NCBI GenBank assembly: GCA_001799475.1
Contig: MGTN01000084.1
Span: forward strand, 1-8,138
DNA from: Desulfovibrionales bacterium GWA2_65_9
GTDB lineage: Bacteria > Desulfobacterota > Desulfovibrionia > Desulfovibrionales > Desulfovibrionaceae
Direction: 5' to 3'
DNA length: 8,138 bases
Shown: positions 1 to 6,583 of the stretch, piece after piece
Numbering within the stretch: the stretch's first letter is position 1
How the letters are laid out: every line of letters begins with the position of its first letter
Program-made: the position numbers and the translations under genes
Notes under the pieces: model-generated
The model's database searches: none
What the model was told of the DNA's origin: nothing
Seen by the model: the letters and a program-made list of their open reading frames with translations, nothing else

Positions 1-863
1 CGTTCAGCGAGGCCCATAACGACCGCAAGGGCGCTTTCCTGGCCGCTGACGGGGGCACCCTGTTCCTGGACGAGATCGGCACGGCATCGATCAAGGTCCA
101 GAAGGCGCTCTTGCGGGCCTTGTCCGTGCGGCGCATCCGGCCTCTGGGCAGTGACCAGGAGGTCGAGTTCAACGTCCGCGTCATCGCGGCCACCAATGTG
201 GACCTGATGGAGCTGGTGCAACGCGGAGAGTTCCGCGACGACCTCTACTATCGCCTCAAGGTCATCACCATCCAGACCCCGGCCCTGCGCCAGAGAAAAG
301 AGGACATTCCCCTTCTGGCAAGCCATTTCCTTAAGGAATCTGCAATCCAGGCCAAGCGCGGCGATGTCGGGTTGTCGCGCGGGGCGCTGGAGAAGCTCAT
401 GGCCCACGACTGGCCCGGCAACGTGCGTGAGCTCAAGAACTGCATCACCCGAGCCATGGCCTTTGCCGAGGGCGATGTCCTCTACGCCGAGGACCTTGTC
501 TTTGACGACGCCATGCTCTCCCCGCAGATGCACTGGGATGCCGGCTCTGTCCCGGCCTATGCGCCCCGGATTCAGGACGGCACGCCCCAGGGAACCGCGC
601 AACGGCCTCCGGAGCCGCCGCAGGCCCTTGCCGTATCGCCGTGGGCGGGCGGCAACCCGCGCCACGCCATCGCCATCGGTCTGGCCCGCGCAGGGGGCAG
701 CTTCACCCGCCTGGACTACCAGGATGCGCTGGGCGCGGGGGTCTCGCAACGTACGGCGCAGTACGATCTCCAGGCCCTGGTCAAGGGCGGGGTGCTGCGC
801 AAGACCGGCAAGGGCCCGGCAACACAATATTCTCTGGCGGAGATGCCGGCTGAGCATGCCTAG
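1..863 (+). CDS. NtrC-type AAA+ transcription activator, C-terminal part (5' end outside window)
   Basis: The reading frame is open from base 3 to the TAG at 861-863; the receiver or sensor domain and the Walker A motif lie outside the window. Visible AAA+ features are the end of the sigma-54 contact loop (AFSEA, where GAFTGA is usual), the Walker B segment GGTLFLDEIG (bases 51-80), the sensor I region VRVIAATN, the arginine-finger region FRDDLYYRL, and the sensor II segment WPGNVRELKN. These proteins form ATP-driven rings that remodel sigma-54 RNA polymerase. After a Pro/Gln-rich linker, the last 70 or so residues (bases 654-860) do not look like the usual Fis-type helix. They resemble a winged helix, with SQRTAQYDLQALVKGGVL as the recognition-helix segment and then a GKGPATQYSL wing. 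The family is clear; the target genes and the input signal cannot be read from here. The protein may control the downstream gene, 96 bases away. Confidence 0.9.
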   Translation, partial: FSEAHNDRKGAFLAADGGTLFLDEIGTASIKVQKALLRALSVRRIRPLGSDQEVEFNVRVIAATNVDLMELVQRGEFRDDLYYRLKVITIQTPALRQRKEDIPLLASHFLKESAIQAKRGDVGLSRGALEKLMAHDWPGNVRELKNCITRAMAFAEGDVLYAEDLVFDDAMLSPQMHWDAGSVPAYAPRIQDGTPQGTAQRPPEPPQALAVSPWAGGNPRHAIAIGLARAGGSFTRLDYQDALGAGVSQRTAQYDLQALVKGGVLRKTGKGPATQYSLAEMPAEHA

Positions 864-865
864 GC

Positions 866-939
866 TTGCGCGAAATCGTTGCGTGAATATTCGGGAGTTG
901 CGCGTTGCACGAATTCTGGATGGGGGCGTGTGCACGATT
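866..939 (+). repeat. Direct-repeat array (TTGCRYGAAT-like), candidate operator
   Basis: Three good copies and one weaker copy of a short motif lie on the same strand: TTGCGCGAAA from 866, TTGCGTGAAT from 879, TTGCACGAAT from 905, and GTGCACGATT from 930. Start-to-start distances are 13, 26 and 25 bases, close to multiples of one unit. The array fills most of the gap between the activator stop and the Shine-Dalgarno of the dikinase-like gene. This is a typical place for an operator or upstream activating sites. Binding by the adjacent activator is inference. The copies are short, so chance similarity is not excluded. Confidence 0.4.
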
Positions 940-959
940 GTGTTTGCGGGGAGTGCGCC

Positions 960-3605
960 ATGAAGAGTGAGATTCTGGAAAACCTGGGGAAGCTGTTCCG
1001 ATTGCTCTTCGGCAAGGCTCAGGCGAGCGCTGACGACCTGGCCATGCAGGAGCTGTTCAGGAAAAAATACAAACATTTTCAGGAGCTTCTGGAGTCGAAT
1101 GCGGAACTCTTGAAGATTGTCTCGGACATGGAGATCAAGCTGCAGGGCAGCCAGCTCTTCGGCATGTCCTATGTGCGCTCCCAGGCAACGCGGGCTGTGT
1201 TCCACGCCTTGCGCTTGGCTGCAAGCTTTGAGAGCCTTGCGGGAAAAGTGAACCCGAACCTGCGCGATAAGATCGAGGAGATTCAGGGGCGCATCAAGGC
1301 CGATCTTGAATCGCGCAAGGAGACCCTGGCCCAGGAGCGCATCCTGGGGTATGCAAATGTGACCCGGGAGATGGTGGATGCCGTGGGTGGCAAGAGCGCC
1401 AACCTGGGCGAGGTGAAAAACCGCGTTGGTCTGCCTGTGCCGCGCGGCTTCGCCATCACCACCAGCGCCTTCCGGCACTTTTTCGAGCAGGCCGGGCTCT
1501 GGGACGAGATCAAGCGCATCAAGCGCAACATCATCCCGGATGCCCCGAATTCCCTGGAAGAGGCCAGCGAGGACATCCAGCGGGCCGTCTTGAGCGCCCC
1601 CCTGCCTGCCGATCTGGAACAGCAAATCTTGTCGGCCCACGACAAGCTGGCGCAGGAATGCGGGCTTGAGCCGGAGTCCTTGCGGGTGGCCCTGCGCAGC
1701 AGCGCGCTCGGCGAGGACAGCGAACTCTCCTACGCCGGGCAGTACCTCTCAGTGCTCAATGTGCCCAGGCCACGGCTCCTGACCAACTACCGCTACGTCC
1801 TGGCCAGCCTGTACACCCCGCGCGCCATCTCCTACCGCATGCTCAAGGGCATCATCGACGAGGACATGGCCATGAGCGTGGCCTGCCTGGAGATGATCGA
1901 CTCCGTGGCCAGCGGCGTCATGTACACGCGCCATCCCTTCCACGCCCACGACGACCGCATCCTCATCAACGCGGTCTGGGGTCTCGGTCCCTATGCCGTG
2001 GACGGAGTGATCACCCCGGACAGCCTGTCCGTTGCCCGCGAGGACTTGGCCATCAAGGACTTTCGCGTGGCCGAGAAGCCGGTGCGCCTGGTCTGCGCGC
2101 CCGGCGGCACGCTGGTGGAGGAGCCGGTGCCGCAGGACCAGCAGGGGCGGCCCTGCCTGACCGAGGCCCAGGTGCGCACCCTGGCCGGATACGCCCTGCG
2201 CCTGGAGGAGCACTACGGTGTGGCCCAGGACATTGAATGGGCGCTGCCCCCTGGCGGCGAGCTGCTGGTGCTGCAATCCCGCCCGCTTGGGCTGGTGCCG
2301 GGGGCCCAGGGCGTCCCGGCGGGCATGCCGGCGGTGGAGGGCCGGGAGATTTTGGCCCAGGGCGGCGAGGTCGCCCAGCCCGGTGTCGGCTCCGGTCCGG
2401 CTTATCTGGTCACCAGCGAGGACGACCTGAGCGGCTTTCCCGAGGGTGGCGTGCTGGTGGCGGCGCATTCCTCGCCCAAATTCATGGTGCTCATGCAGAA
2501 GGCCCAGGCCATCCTGACGGACTCCGGCAGCATCACCGGGCACATGGCCTCGCTCTCGCGCGAGTTCGGCGTGCCCACCATCCTGGGCCTGGGCAGCGCA
2601 ACGCGCGACATCGCCCACGGGGCGACGGTCACCGTGGACGCCTACACCGGCAAGGTCTACGCCGGGGTGGTGGAGGAGCTGCTGGCCTTCAAGGCCGAGA
2701 AGACGACCCTCATGACCGGAACGCCCGTGTTTGACGTGCTCACCCGCGTAGCCCGGCACATCGTGCCCCTGCGCCTGACCGACCCCAAGTCGCCGGACTT
2801 CCGGGTGCGCGGCTGCACGACCCTGCACGATGTCATGCGCCTCTTGCACGAGCACTCCTACGGCGAGATGTTCAGCTTAAGCGACATGGCCTCGGGCGAA
2901 TCCGGACTGGCCATGCGCCTGCGCGCCCAGACCGGGCTGGACCTGCACGTCATTGACCTGGGCGGCGGGGTGGCGCCCGGCGCGCTCAAGGGGCGCGACC
3001 TGCGGCCCGAGGACGTGATCTCCCGGCCCTTTGGCGCGCTCCTCGGCGGGCTGGTGCTGGACCAGGCCCAGCTGACCACGCCCAGGCCGGTGCAGGTCAA
3101 GGGCCTGCTCTCGGTCATGGGCCAGCAGATGATCAGCAATCCCGGCGCAGATGGGCAGCGCTTCGGCGACCGCAGCTACGCCATCATTTCCGACAAGTAC
3201 CTGAACTTCAGTTCGCGCGTGGGCTACCACTATGGCGTGCTGGACTGCTACTGCGGGCGCACCGAGAGCAAGAACTACATCACCTTTTCCTTCAAGGGCG
3301 GCGCGGCCGACGACTTGAAACGCGCCCGGCGCGCGCGCGCCATCGGGCTGATCCTGGAAGGCCTCGGGTTTTCCGTGGAGGTGGTGGGCGACCGCGTGGT
3401 CGGGCGCCTGCACAAGCGCGACACCGAGGAGACCCTGGAGAAGCTCTGGCTCATGGGCAAGCTTTTGCAGTTCACCCGCCAGACGGACATGCTCATGGTG
3501 GACGAGAAGAGCGTGCGCGCCATGGCCGACTGCTTCCTGTCCGGGCGCTACGTCCTGGACGGCTCCTGCCCGCTGGAGGAGCAGGCCGCCAGGGGCAGCG
3601 GATAG
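960..3605 (+). CDS. PEP synthase/PPDK-like ATP-grasp and phosphohistidine protein lacking the PEP/pyruvate barrel
   Basis: A protein of 881 residues. The start at 960 is preferred because GGGGAG (948-953) precedes it by 6 bases; an in-frame ATG at 879 would add 27 unconvincing residues. Residues 1-125 are charged and probably helical. Residues 126-443 form a PPDK/PEP-synthase ATP-grasp domain: GGKSANLGE at 143-151, RSSALGED at 246-253, SGVMYTRHP at 318-326, GLGPYAVDG at 341-349, DIEW at 424-427 and LQSRPL at 438-443. Residues 475-575 form the swivelling phosphohistidine domain, with the predicted phospho-acceptor H528 in GSITGHMASLSREFGVPT. In the family, ATP phosphorylates this His, which then passes phosphate to a third domain. 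Here residues 580-881 show no SNDLTQ-like barrel signature; instead there is an unassigned region with NYITFSFKGGAADD (772-785) and a GLGFSVEVVGD segment (801-811). Substrate unknown. It may be a phosphotransfer or regulatory protein, and it is not a normal PEP synthase. It is probably co-transcribed with, or controlled by, the preceding activator. Confidence 0.85.
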   Translation: MKSEILENLGKLFRLLFGKAQASADDLAMQELFRKKYKHFQELLESNAELLKIVSDMEIKLQGSQLFGMSYVRSQATRAVFHALRLAASFESLAGKVNPNLRDKIEEIQGRIKADLESRKETLAQERILGYANVTREMVDAVGGKSANLGEVKNRVGLPVPRGFAITTSAFRHFFEQAGLWDEIKRIKRNIIPDAPNSLEEASEDIQRAVLSAPLPADLEQQILSAHDKLAQECGLEPESLRVALRSSALGEDSELSYAGQYLSVLNVPRPRLLTNYRYVLASLYTPRAISYRMLKGIIDEDMAMSVACLEMIDSVASGVMYTRHPFHAHDDRILINAVWGLGPYAVDGVITPDSLSVAREDLAIKDFRVAEKPVRLVCAPGGTLVEEPVPQDQQGRPCLTEAQVRTLAGYALRLEEHYGVAQDIEWALPPGGELLVLQSRPLGLVPGAQGVPAGMPAVEGREILAQGGEVAQPGVGSGPAYLVTSEDDLSGFPEGGVLVAAHSSPKFMVLMQKAQAILTDSGSITGHMASLSREFGVPTILGLGSATRDIAHGATVTVDAYTGKVYAGVVEELLAFKAEKTTLMTGTPVFDVLTRVARHIVPLRLTDPKSPDFRVRGCTTLHDVMRLLHEHSYGEMFSLSDMASGESGLAMRLRAQTGLDLHVIDLGGGVAPGALKGRDLRPEDVISRPFGALLGGLVLDQAQLTTPRPVQVKGLLSVMGQQMISNPGADGQRFGDRSYAIISDKYLNFSSRVGYHYGVLDCYCGRTESKNYITFSFKGGAADDLKRARRARAIGLILEGLGFSVEVVGDRVVGRLHKRDTEETLEKLWLMGKLLQFTRQTDMLMVDEKSVRAMADCFLSGRYVLDGSCPLEEQAARGSG

Positions 3606-3752
3606 CGCGGCGCGCCTGCTGGACGCGTCAGCGCGTGTTGGCCGCAGGGCTGAGAGGCTTGCGGCATAAGGACTGGCGAGAGAGGCCAGGCGGCACCGGG
3701 GCGGAGAGCGCGGCACTCAAAGCGCGCGCCAGCAGGGCGAGCAGCCTGTTTG

Positions 3753-3784
3753 GGCGCCCCCTCATTGGCCCCGGCAGGGGCGTC
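3753..3784. terminator. Possible stem-loop between convergent genes
   Basis: GGCGCCCC (3753-3760) can pair with GGGGCGTC (3777-3784), eight pairs including one G-U, around a 16-base loop. It lies in the 210-base gap between the stop of the dikinase-like gene at 3605 and the stop of the minus-strand glycosyltransferase at 3816. No T-run follows on either strand, so it is not a classical intrinsic terminator. A weaker hairpin, GCTG (3618-3621) with CAGC (3629-3632), lies just after the first stop. Nothing else recognisable was seen in the gap. Confidence 0.25.
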
Positions 3785-3815
3785 ATTGAATGGATCAACA
3801 AGCTGTTTCAGTGGG

Positions 3816-4856
3816 CTACAGGACAACGGGGCTGGCCCCGGCTGCGCGTTCCAGGGTCTGGAAGAGCCGGGCCGCGACCTCGTCCGGCTCGATGGCCGTG
3901 AGGCATTCGCGGCCGCGCTTGCAGGTGGTCGTGCCGTGCAGGGAGCAGGGGCGGCAGGCCAAAGACTGTTCGAGCACGGTGTCGAAGCGCCCGCTGGGGT
4001 AGAAGCCCCAGGCCTTGGACGTGGGGCCGAAGAGCGCCACCACGGGTGTGCCCACGGCCGTGGCCAGGTGCATGGGGCCGGAGTCCGCCGTGACCAGCGC
4101 CCTGGCCTGGGCCAAGAGCGCGCAGGTTTCGCGCAGGGCCGTGCGGCCCGTGAGGTTGCGCGGGTCGTCCAGGGCCTCCAGGTGGTCCGGGTTCTTGCCG
4201 ATGATGATCCAGTCCAGCCCCTGCCTTTCTATCAGCGGAATGAGCGAGAGCCAGTAGCCCATGGGCCAGGCCTTGTCCGGGTGCGTGGCAAAGGGATGCA
4301 GGGCCACGAAGGGCTTGGTGAGCCCGATGTGCGAAAGATGGACCTTTGCGGCCTGGGTTTCGGCCTCAGACAGGTAGATGACCGGGCGCAGCTCCTCCAC
4401 CGGGGGCGGCGCCTGGTCCAGGGCCAGGGCATAGCGCTGGGGCACGTTGAGGGCGCTTAGGCGGCGCTCCAGAAAGGGCAGCGGGAAGTGGCGGTACAGG
4501 CGTCTGGTCAGGCCGAACTTGGGGTAGTCCTTGGCCAGGCCCTCCCAATGCAGGTTCAAGGCCATGGAACGCAAGGAACGGTGCAGGTCGATGTAACCCA
4601 TGCCCGAGCAGTCCGCGGCGATGCGGCGCGACTTGCGCCACCAGTCGCGGCCGTCGATCTCGCCCAGGGCCACGGGGATGACCTCGTCCACGGCGGGATG
4701 CCCGGCCAGGATGGGGGCCAGGGCGCTTCTGGTGATGAAGGTGAAGCGCAGGCCCTGGGTGCGGTGCCACCAGTTGAGCACGCCCGTAGTCAGGGTCACG
4801 TCGCCGAGGGCGCTGGCGCGGAAGACCGCCCATCTGTCCGGAAAATCCCTGACCAT
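3816..4856 (-). CDS. GT9 family glycosyltransferase, ADP-heptose:LPS heptosyltransferase-like
   Basis: A 346-residue protein, the usual length for the family. The start at 4856 is chosen because GGAG (4866-4869 on the complement) lies 9 bases upstream and MVRDFPDRWAVFRASALGDV fits a GT9 amino terminus; a longer frame to 4937 adds 27 non-conserved residues. GT9 enzymes are cytoplasmic GT-B fold transferases that add heptose to the lipopolysaccharide inner core. Visible motifs are the N-terminal RASALGDV (13-20, with the catalytic-type Asp19), DLHRSLRS (90-97), ALHPFATHPDKAWP (185-198, Lys195 in the nucleotide-sugar site) and ADSGPMHLA (257-265, Asp258 and His263) followed by a VALFGPT loop. 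Four cysteines (301, 304, 312, 318) form the C-x2-C cluster often seen in the family near the C-terminus. The family is secure; the sugar donor (heptose or another sugar) and acceptor are not. It is a single gene, convergent with its left neighbour and divergent from its right one. Confidence 0.92.
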   Translation of the reverse strand: MVRDFPDRWAVFRASALGDVTLTTGVLNWWHRTQGLRFTFITRSALAPILAGHPAVDEVIPVALGEIDGRDWWRKSRRIAADCSGMGYIDLHRSLRSMALNLHWEGLAKDYPKFGLTRRLYRHFPLPFLERRLSALNVPQRYALALDQAPPPVEELRPVIYLSEAETQAAKVHLSHIGLTKPFVALHPFATHPDKAWPMGYWLSLIPLIERQGLDWIIIGKNPDHLEALDDPRNLTGRTALRETCALLAQARALVTADSGPMHLATAVGTPVVALFGPTSKAWGFYPSGRFDTVLEQSLACRPCSLHGTTTCKRGRECLTAIEPDEVAARLFQTLERAAGASPVVL

Positions 4857-5025
4857 GTGTGAAATCTCCAGGCAAAACCGAGGTTGGGCCCAAGCGCCCT
4901 GATCGGAAAGAATGGCCGCGAATGCGCGCCAAGTCAAGGGCTATGGCTGTTGCGCTGCAGCACGGAAGCTGGTAGGAGTTATTCAAGCGACGTACGGCAT
5001 ATCTGCCTCAAGCGCTCACAAAAAT
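4857..5025. promoter_or_regulatory. Divergent intergenic region, presumed promoters for both flanking genes
   Basis: The two flanking genes are transcribed away from this 169-base gap, so both promoters are expected here. No convincing -35/-10 pair or sigma-54 (GG-N10-GC) site was found on either strand. On the right side are a small perfect hairpin (GGCA-tatc-TGCC, 4996-5007) and two copies of TCAAGCG 25 bases apart (4983-4989 and 5008-5014). A GGAG at 4974-4977 lies about 50 bases before the CNNM start. None of these is strong alone. Confidence 0.4.
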
Positions 5026-6102
5026 ATGCTCGAACTCATCCTTGCAGTTGTGCTGGCCGTAGCGGTGTCCTTCATCTGCTCCATCACCGAGGCCGCCTTC
5101 TATTCCTACCCCTTGAGCCGCATCGAACGGATGCGCAAGGAAGGCAAGAAGGCCGGCGAGATCCTGTACGCCCTGCGCATGGACGTGGAGAAGCCCATCA
5201 CGGCCATCCTGACGCTGAACACGGTGGCCGCCACCGCTGGCGCTGCCGTGGCGGGCGCGGCTGCGGTGCATGTCTTCGGCGACCAGTACCTGGCCCTGTT
5301 CACGGCGGGCTTCACCCTGCTCATCCTGCTCCTGGGCGAGATCGTGCCCAAGACCACGGGCGTGGCCTACGCCCGGCAGCTGGCCCCGGCCCTGGCCAAG
5401 CCTCTGCTGGTCATGGTCTGGCTGTGCATGCCGGTGATCTGGCTCTTCGGCCGACTCATCCGGCTCATCGGCACGCGCCAGAAGGGCCCGGAGGCCGACG
5501 AGGACGACATCCGCGCCGTGGTGAGCCTGACCCGTCAGGCCGGGGTCATCAAGCCCTACGAGGAATCGGCCATCCGCAACATCCTGGCGCTCGACGACAA
5601 GCGCGTGGACGAGATCATGACCCCGCGCACCGTGGTCTTCTCGCTCCCGTCGGCCATGACCGTGGCCCAGGCCATGGAGGTCAACAAGACCTGGCCGCAT
5701 ACGCGCATCCCGGTCTTTGAGGGCGAGGACGCCGAGGAGATCGTGGGCGTGGTCTACCGCAGGCAGGTCTTCGAGGCTGCGGCCAACGACCACCTGGAGC
5801 TGCGCCTGGGCGACCTGATGCGGCCGGTGCGCTTTGTGCTGGAGAACCTGACGCTTGACCGCCTGCTGCGCAAATTTCTGGAGAGCCGCATGCACCTCTT
5901 CGTGGTGCTCGATGAATACGGCGGCATGGCCGGGGTGGTGAGCCTGGAGGACGTGCTCGAGGAGATGCTCGGCAGCGAGATCGTGGACGAGACCGACCAG
6001 GTGGTGGACATGCGCGAGCTGGCGCGGTTGCGCCGCAGCGAGCTGGTGCCCGGAGCGCGGCCCGGCCCGGCCACTGGCTCTGGTGGACAATCCCAGCCGT
6101 AA
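5026..6102 (+). CDS. CNNM/CorC-HlyC-type membrane protein with paired CBS domains
   Basis: A 358-residue inner-membrane protein. The start at 5026 gives a normal family amino terminus (MLELILAVVLAVAVSFICSI). The frame is open back to 4912, but the extra 38 residues are not hydrophobic or conserved. Residues 1-145 are a CNNM (DUF21) domain with about four hydrophobic segments (about 1-27, 58-82, 88-104, 124-145), SITEAAFYS in the first and the hallmark LGEIVPKT at 103-110. Residues 190-320 hold a CBS pair, with DEIMTPR at 195-201, TRIPVFEG at 226-233 and VVLDEYGGMAGVVSLEDVLE at 293-312. CBS pairs bind adenosine nucleotides; CNNM/CorC proteins are linked to Mg2+ or Co2+ efflux. It ends in a short Pro/Gly tail, without the C-terminal CorC_HlyC domain many relatives carry. 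No good Shine-Dalgarno sits before the ATG (CTCACAAAAAT), so initiation may be weak or the start misjudged. It lies 67 bases before ccmE, possibly co-transcribed. Confidence 0.9.
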   Translation: MLELILAVVLAVAVSFICSITEAAFYSYPLSRIERMRKEGKKAGEILYALRMDVEKPITAILTLNTVAATAGAAVAGAAAVHVFGDQYLALFTAGFTLLILLLGEIVPKTTGVAYARQLAPALAKPLLVMVWLCMPVIWLFGRLIRLIGTRQKGPEADEDDIRAVVSLTRQAGVIKPYEESAIRNILALDDKRVDEIMTPRTVVFSLPSAMTVAQAMEVNKTWPHTRIPVFEGEDAEEIVGVVYRRQVFEAAANDHLELRLGDLMRPVRFVLENLTLDRLLRKFLESRMHLFVVLDEYGGMAGVVSLEDVLEEMLGSEIVDETDQVVDMRELARLRRSELVPGARPGPATGSGGQSQP

Positions 6103-6169
6103 CACGTAAGACTCTCTGGCCGTTGTACGGAAGTGAAGAGCCAAAGCAACGCACGGAAACGGGAAGAAT

Positions 6170-6583
6170 ATGGCCACCAAAGGTGGAAAAGGCATTTACA
6201 TCGCAGCCCTGGTGCTGTTCCTGGCCGGGGTGGGCTACCTCGTCGCCTCCGGCGTGACCAAGGACAGCGTCTATTTCCTCAACGTGGGCGAGGCCCTGGC
6301 CACCGACGCGCGTGAGCTCAAGCAGGCCCGCCTGTTCGGCAACGTGGCTGCGGAAGGCATCGAGTCCGTGCAGCCCGGCCCTGGCGTGAGCTTCCTGCTC
6401 CTGGACAAGGAAAACCCCGGCAAGACCCTGCGCGTGAGCTATCGCGGCGCAGTGCCCGACACCTTCAAGGCCGGGGCCGAGGTCATCGTCGAAGGCGGCA
6501 TGGACACCGCCAGCGGAGTGTTCCAGGCCAGCACGCTCATCACCAAGTGCCCCTCCAAGTACCAGAAGCAGAACCGGAGCTAG
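6170..6583 (+). CDS. ccmE: Cytochrome c maturation haem chaperone CcmE, CxxxY type
   Basis: A 137-residue protein, the typical CcmE length. It has a short basic amino terminus, one signal-anchor helix (about 8-27) and then a periplasmic beta-rich OB-fold domain (about 33-122). The carboxy end is LITKCPSKYQ, giving Cys127 and Tyr131. In Escherichia coli CcmE the matching motif is His-x3-Tyr, and His130 binds haem covalently. The Cys-x3-Tyr form is known from Desulfovibrio and archaea. CcmE receives haem from CcmC and delivers it to CcmF for attachment to apocytochromes in the periplasm. The start is supported by GGGAAG at 6161-6166, though the 3-base spacing is short. The stop TAG lies inside a CTAG that also forms the left flank of an inserted palindromic element, and ccmF follows. 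Confidence 0.95.
   Translation: MATKGGKGIYIAALVLFLAGVGYLVASGVTKDSVYFLNVGEALATDARELKQARLFGNVAAEGIESVQPGPGVSFLLLDKENPGKTLRVSYRGAVPDTFKAGAEVIVEGGMDTASGVFQASTLITKCPSKYQKQNRS

Noticed and set aside
858..865. Palindrome GCCTAGGC over the activator stop codon, resembling the CTAG flanks of the MITE-like element
   Set aside because: No inverted-repeat element ends are found next to it, so it is not an insertion scar that can be supported.
891..912. Possible sigma-54 promoter ending in TTGCA before the dikinase-like gene
   Set aside because: A TTGCA resembling the -12 box is present, but no GG with the required 10-base spacing to GC exists; the bases at the -24 position do not fit TGGCAC.
1749..2855. 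Minus-strand open frame (368 codons) opposite the dikinase-like gene
   Set aside because: Same shadow pattern, rich in His, Gly and Gln, while the plus strand has conserved ATP-grasp and phosphohistidine motifs.
3615..3736. Inverted repeat CCTGCTGG (3615-3622) and CCAGCAGG (3729-3736)
   Set aside because: Only eight bases, separated by more than 100 bases in G+C-rich DNA; likely chance and not a terminator.
3750..4460. Plus-strand open frame (236 codons) opposite the glycosyltransferase
   Set aside because: Repetitive Gly/Arg/Val-rich translation without a ribosome site; the minus strand encodes a clear GT9 protein.
6120..6130. Small hairpin CCGT-tgt-ACGG between the CNNM gene and ccmE
   Set aside because: Four pairs only and no T-run; too weak to call a terminator.
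5008..6195. Long minus-strand open frame (395 codons) opposite the CNNM gene
   Set aside because: It is His/Gly/Ala/Arg-rich low-complexity translation with no family motif, lying opposite a well-supported gene; an artefact of high G+C codon bias.
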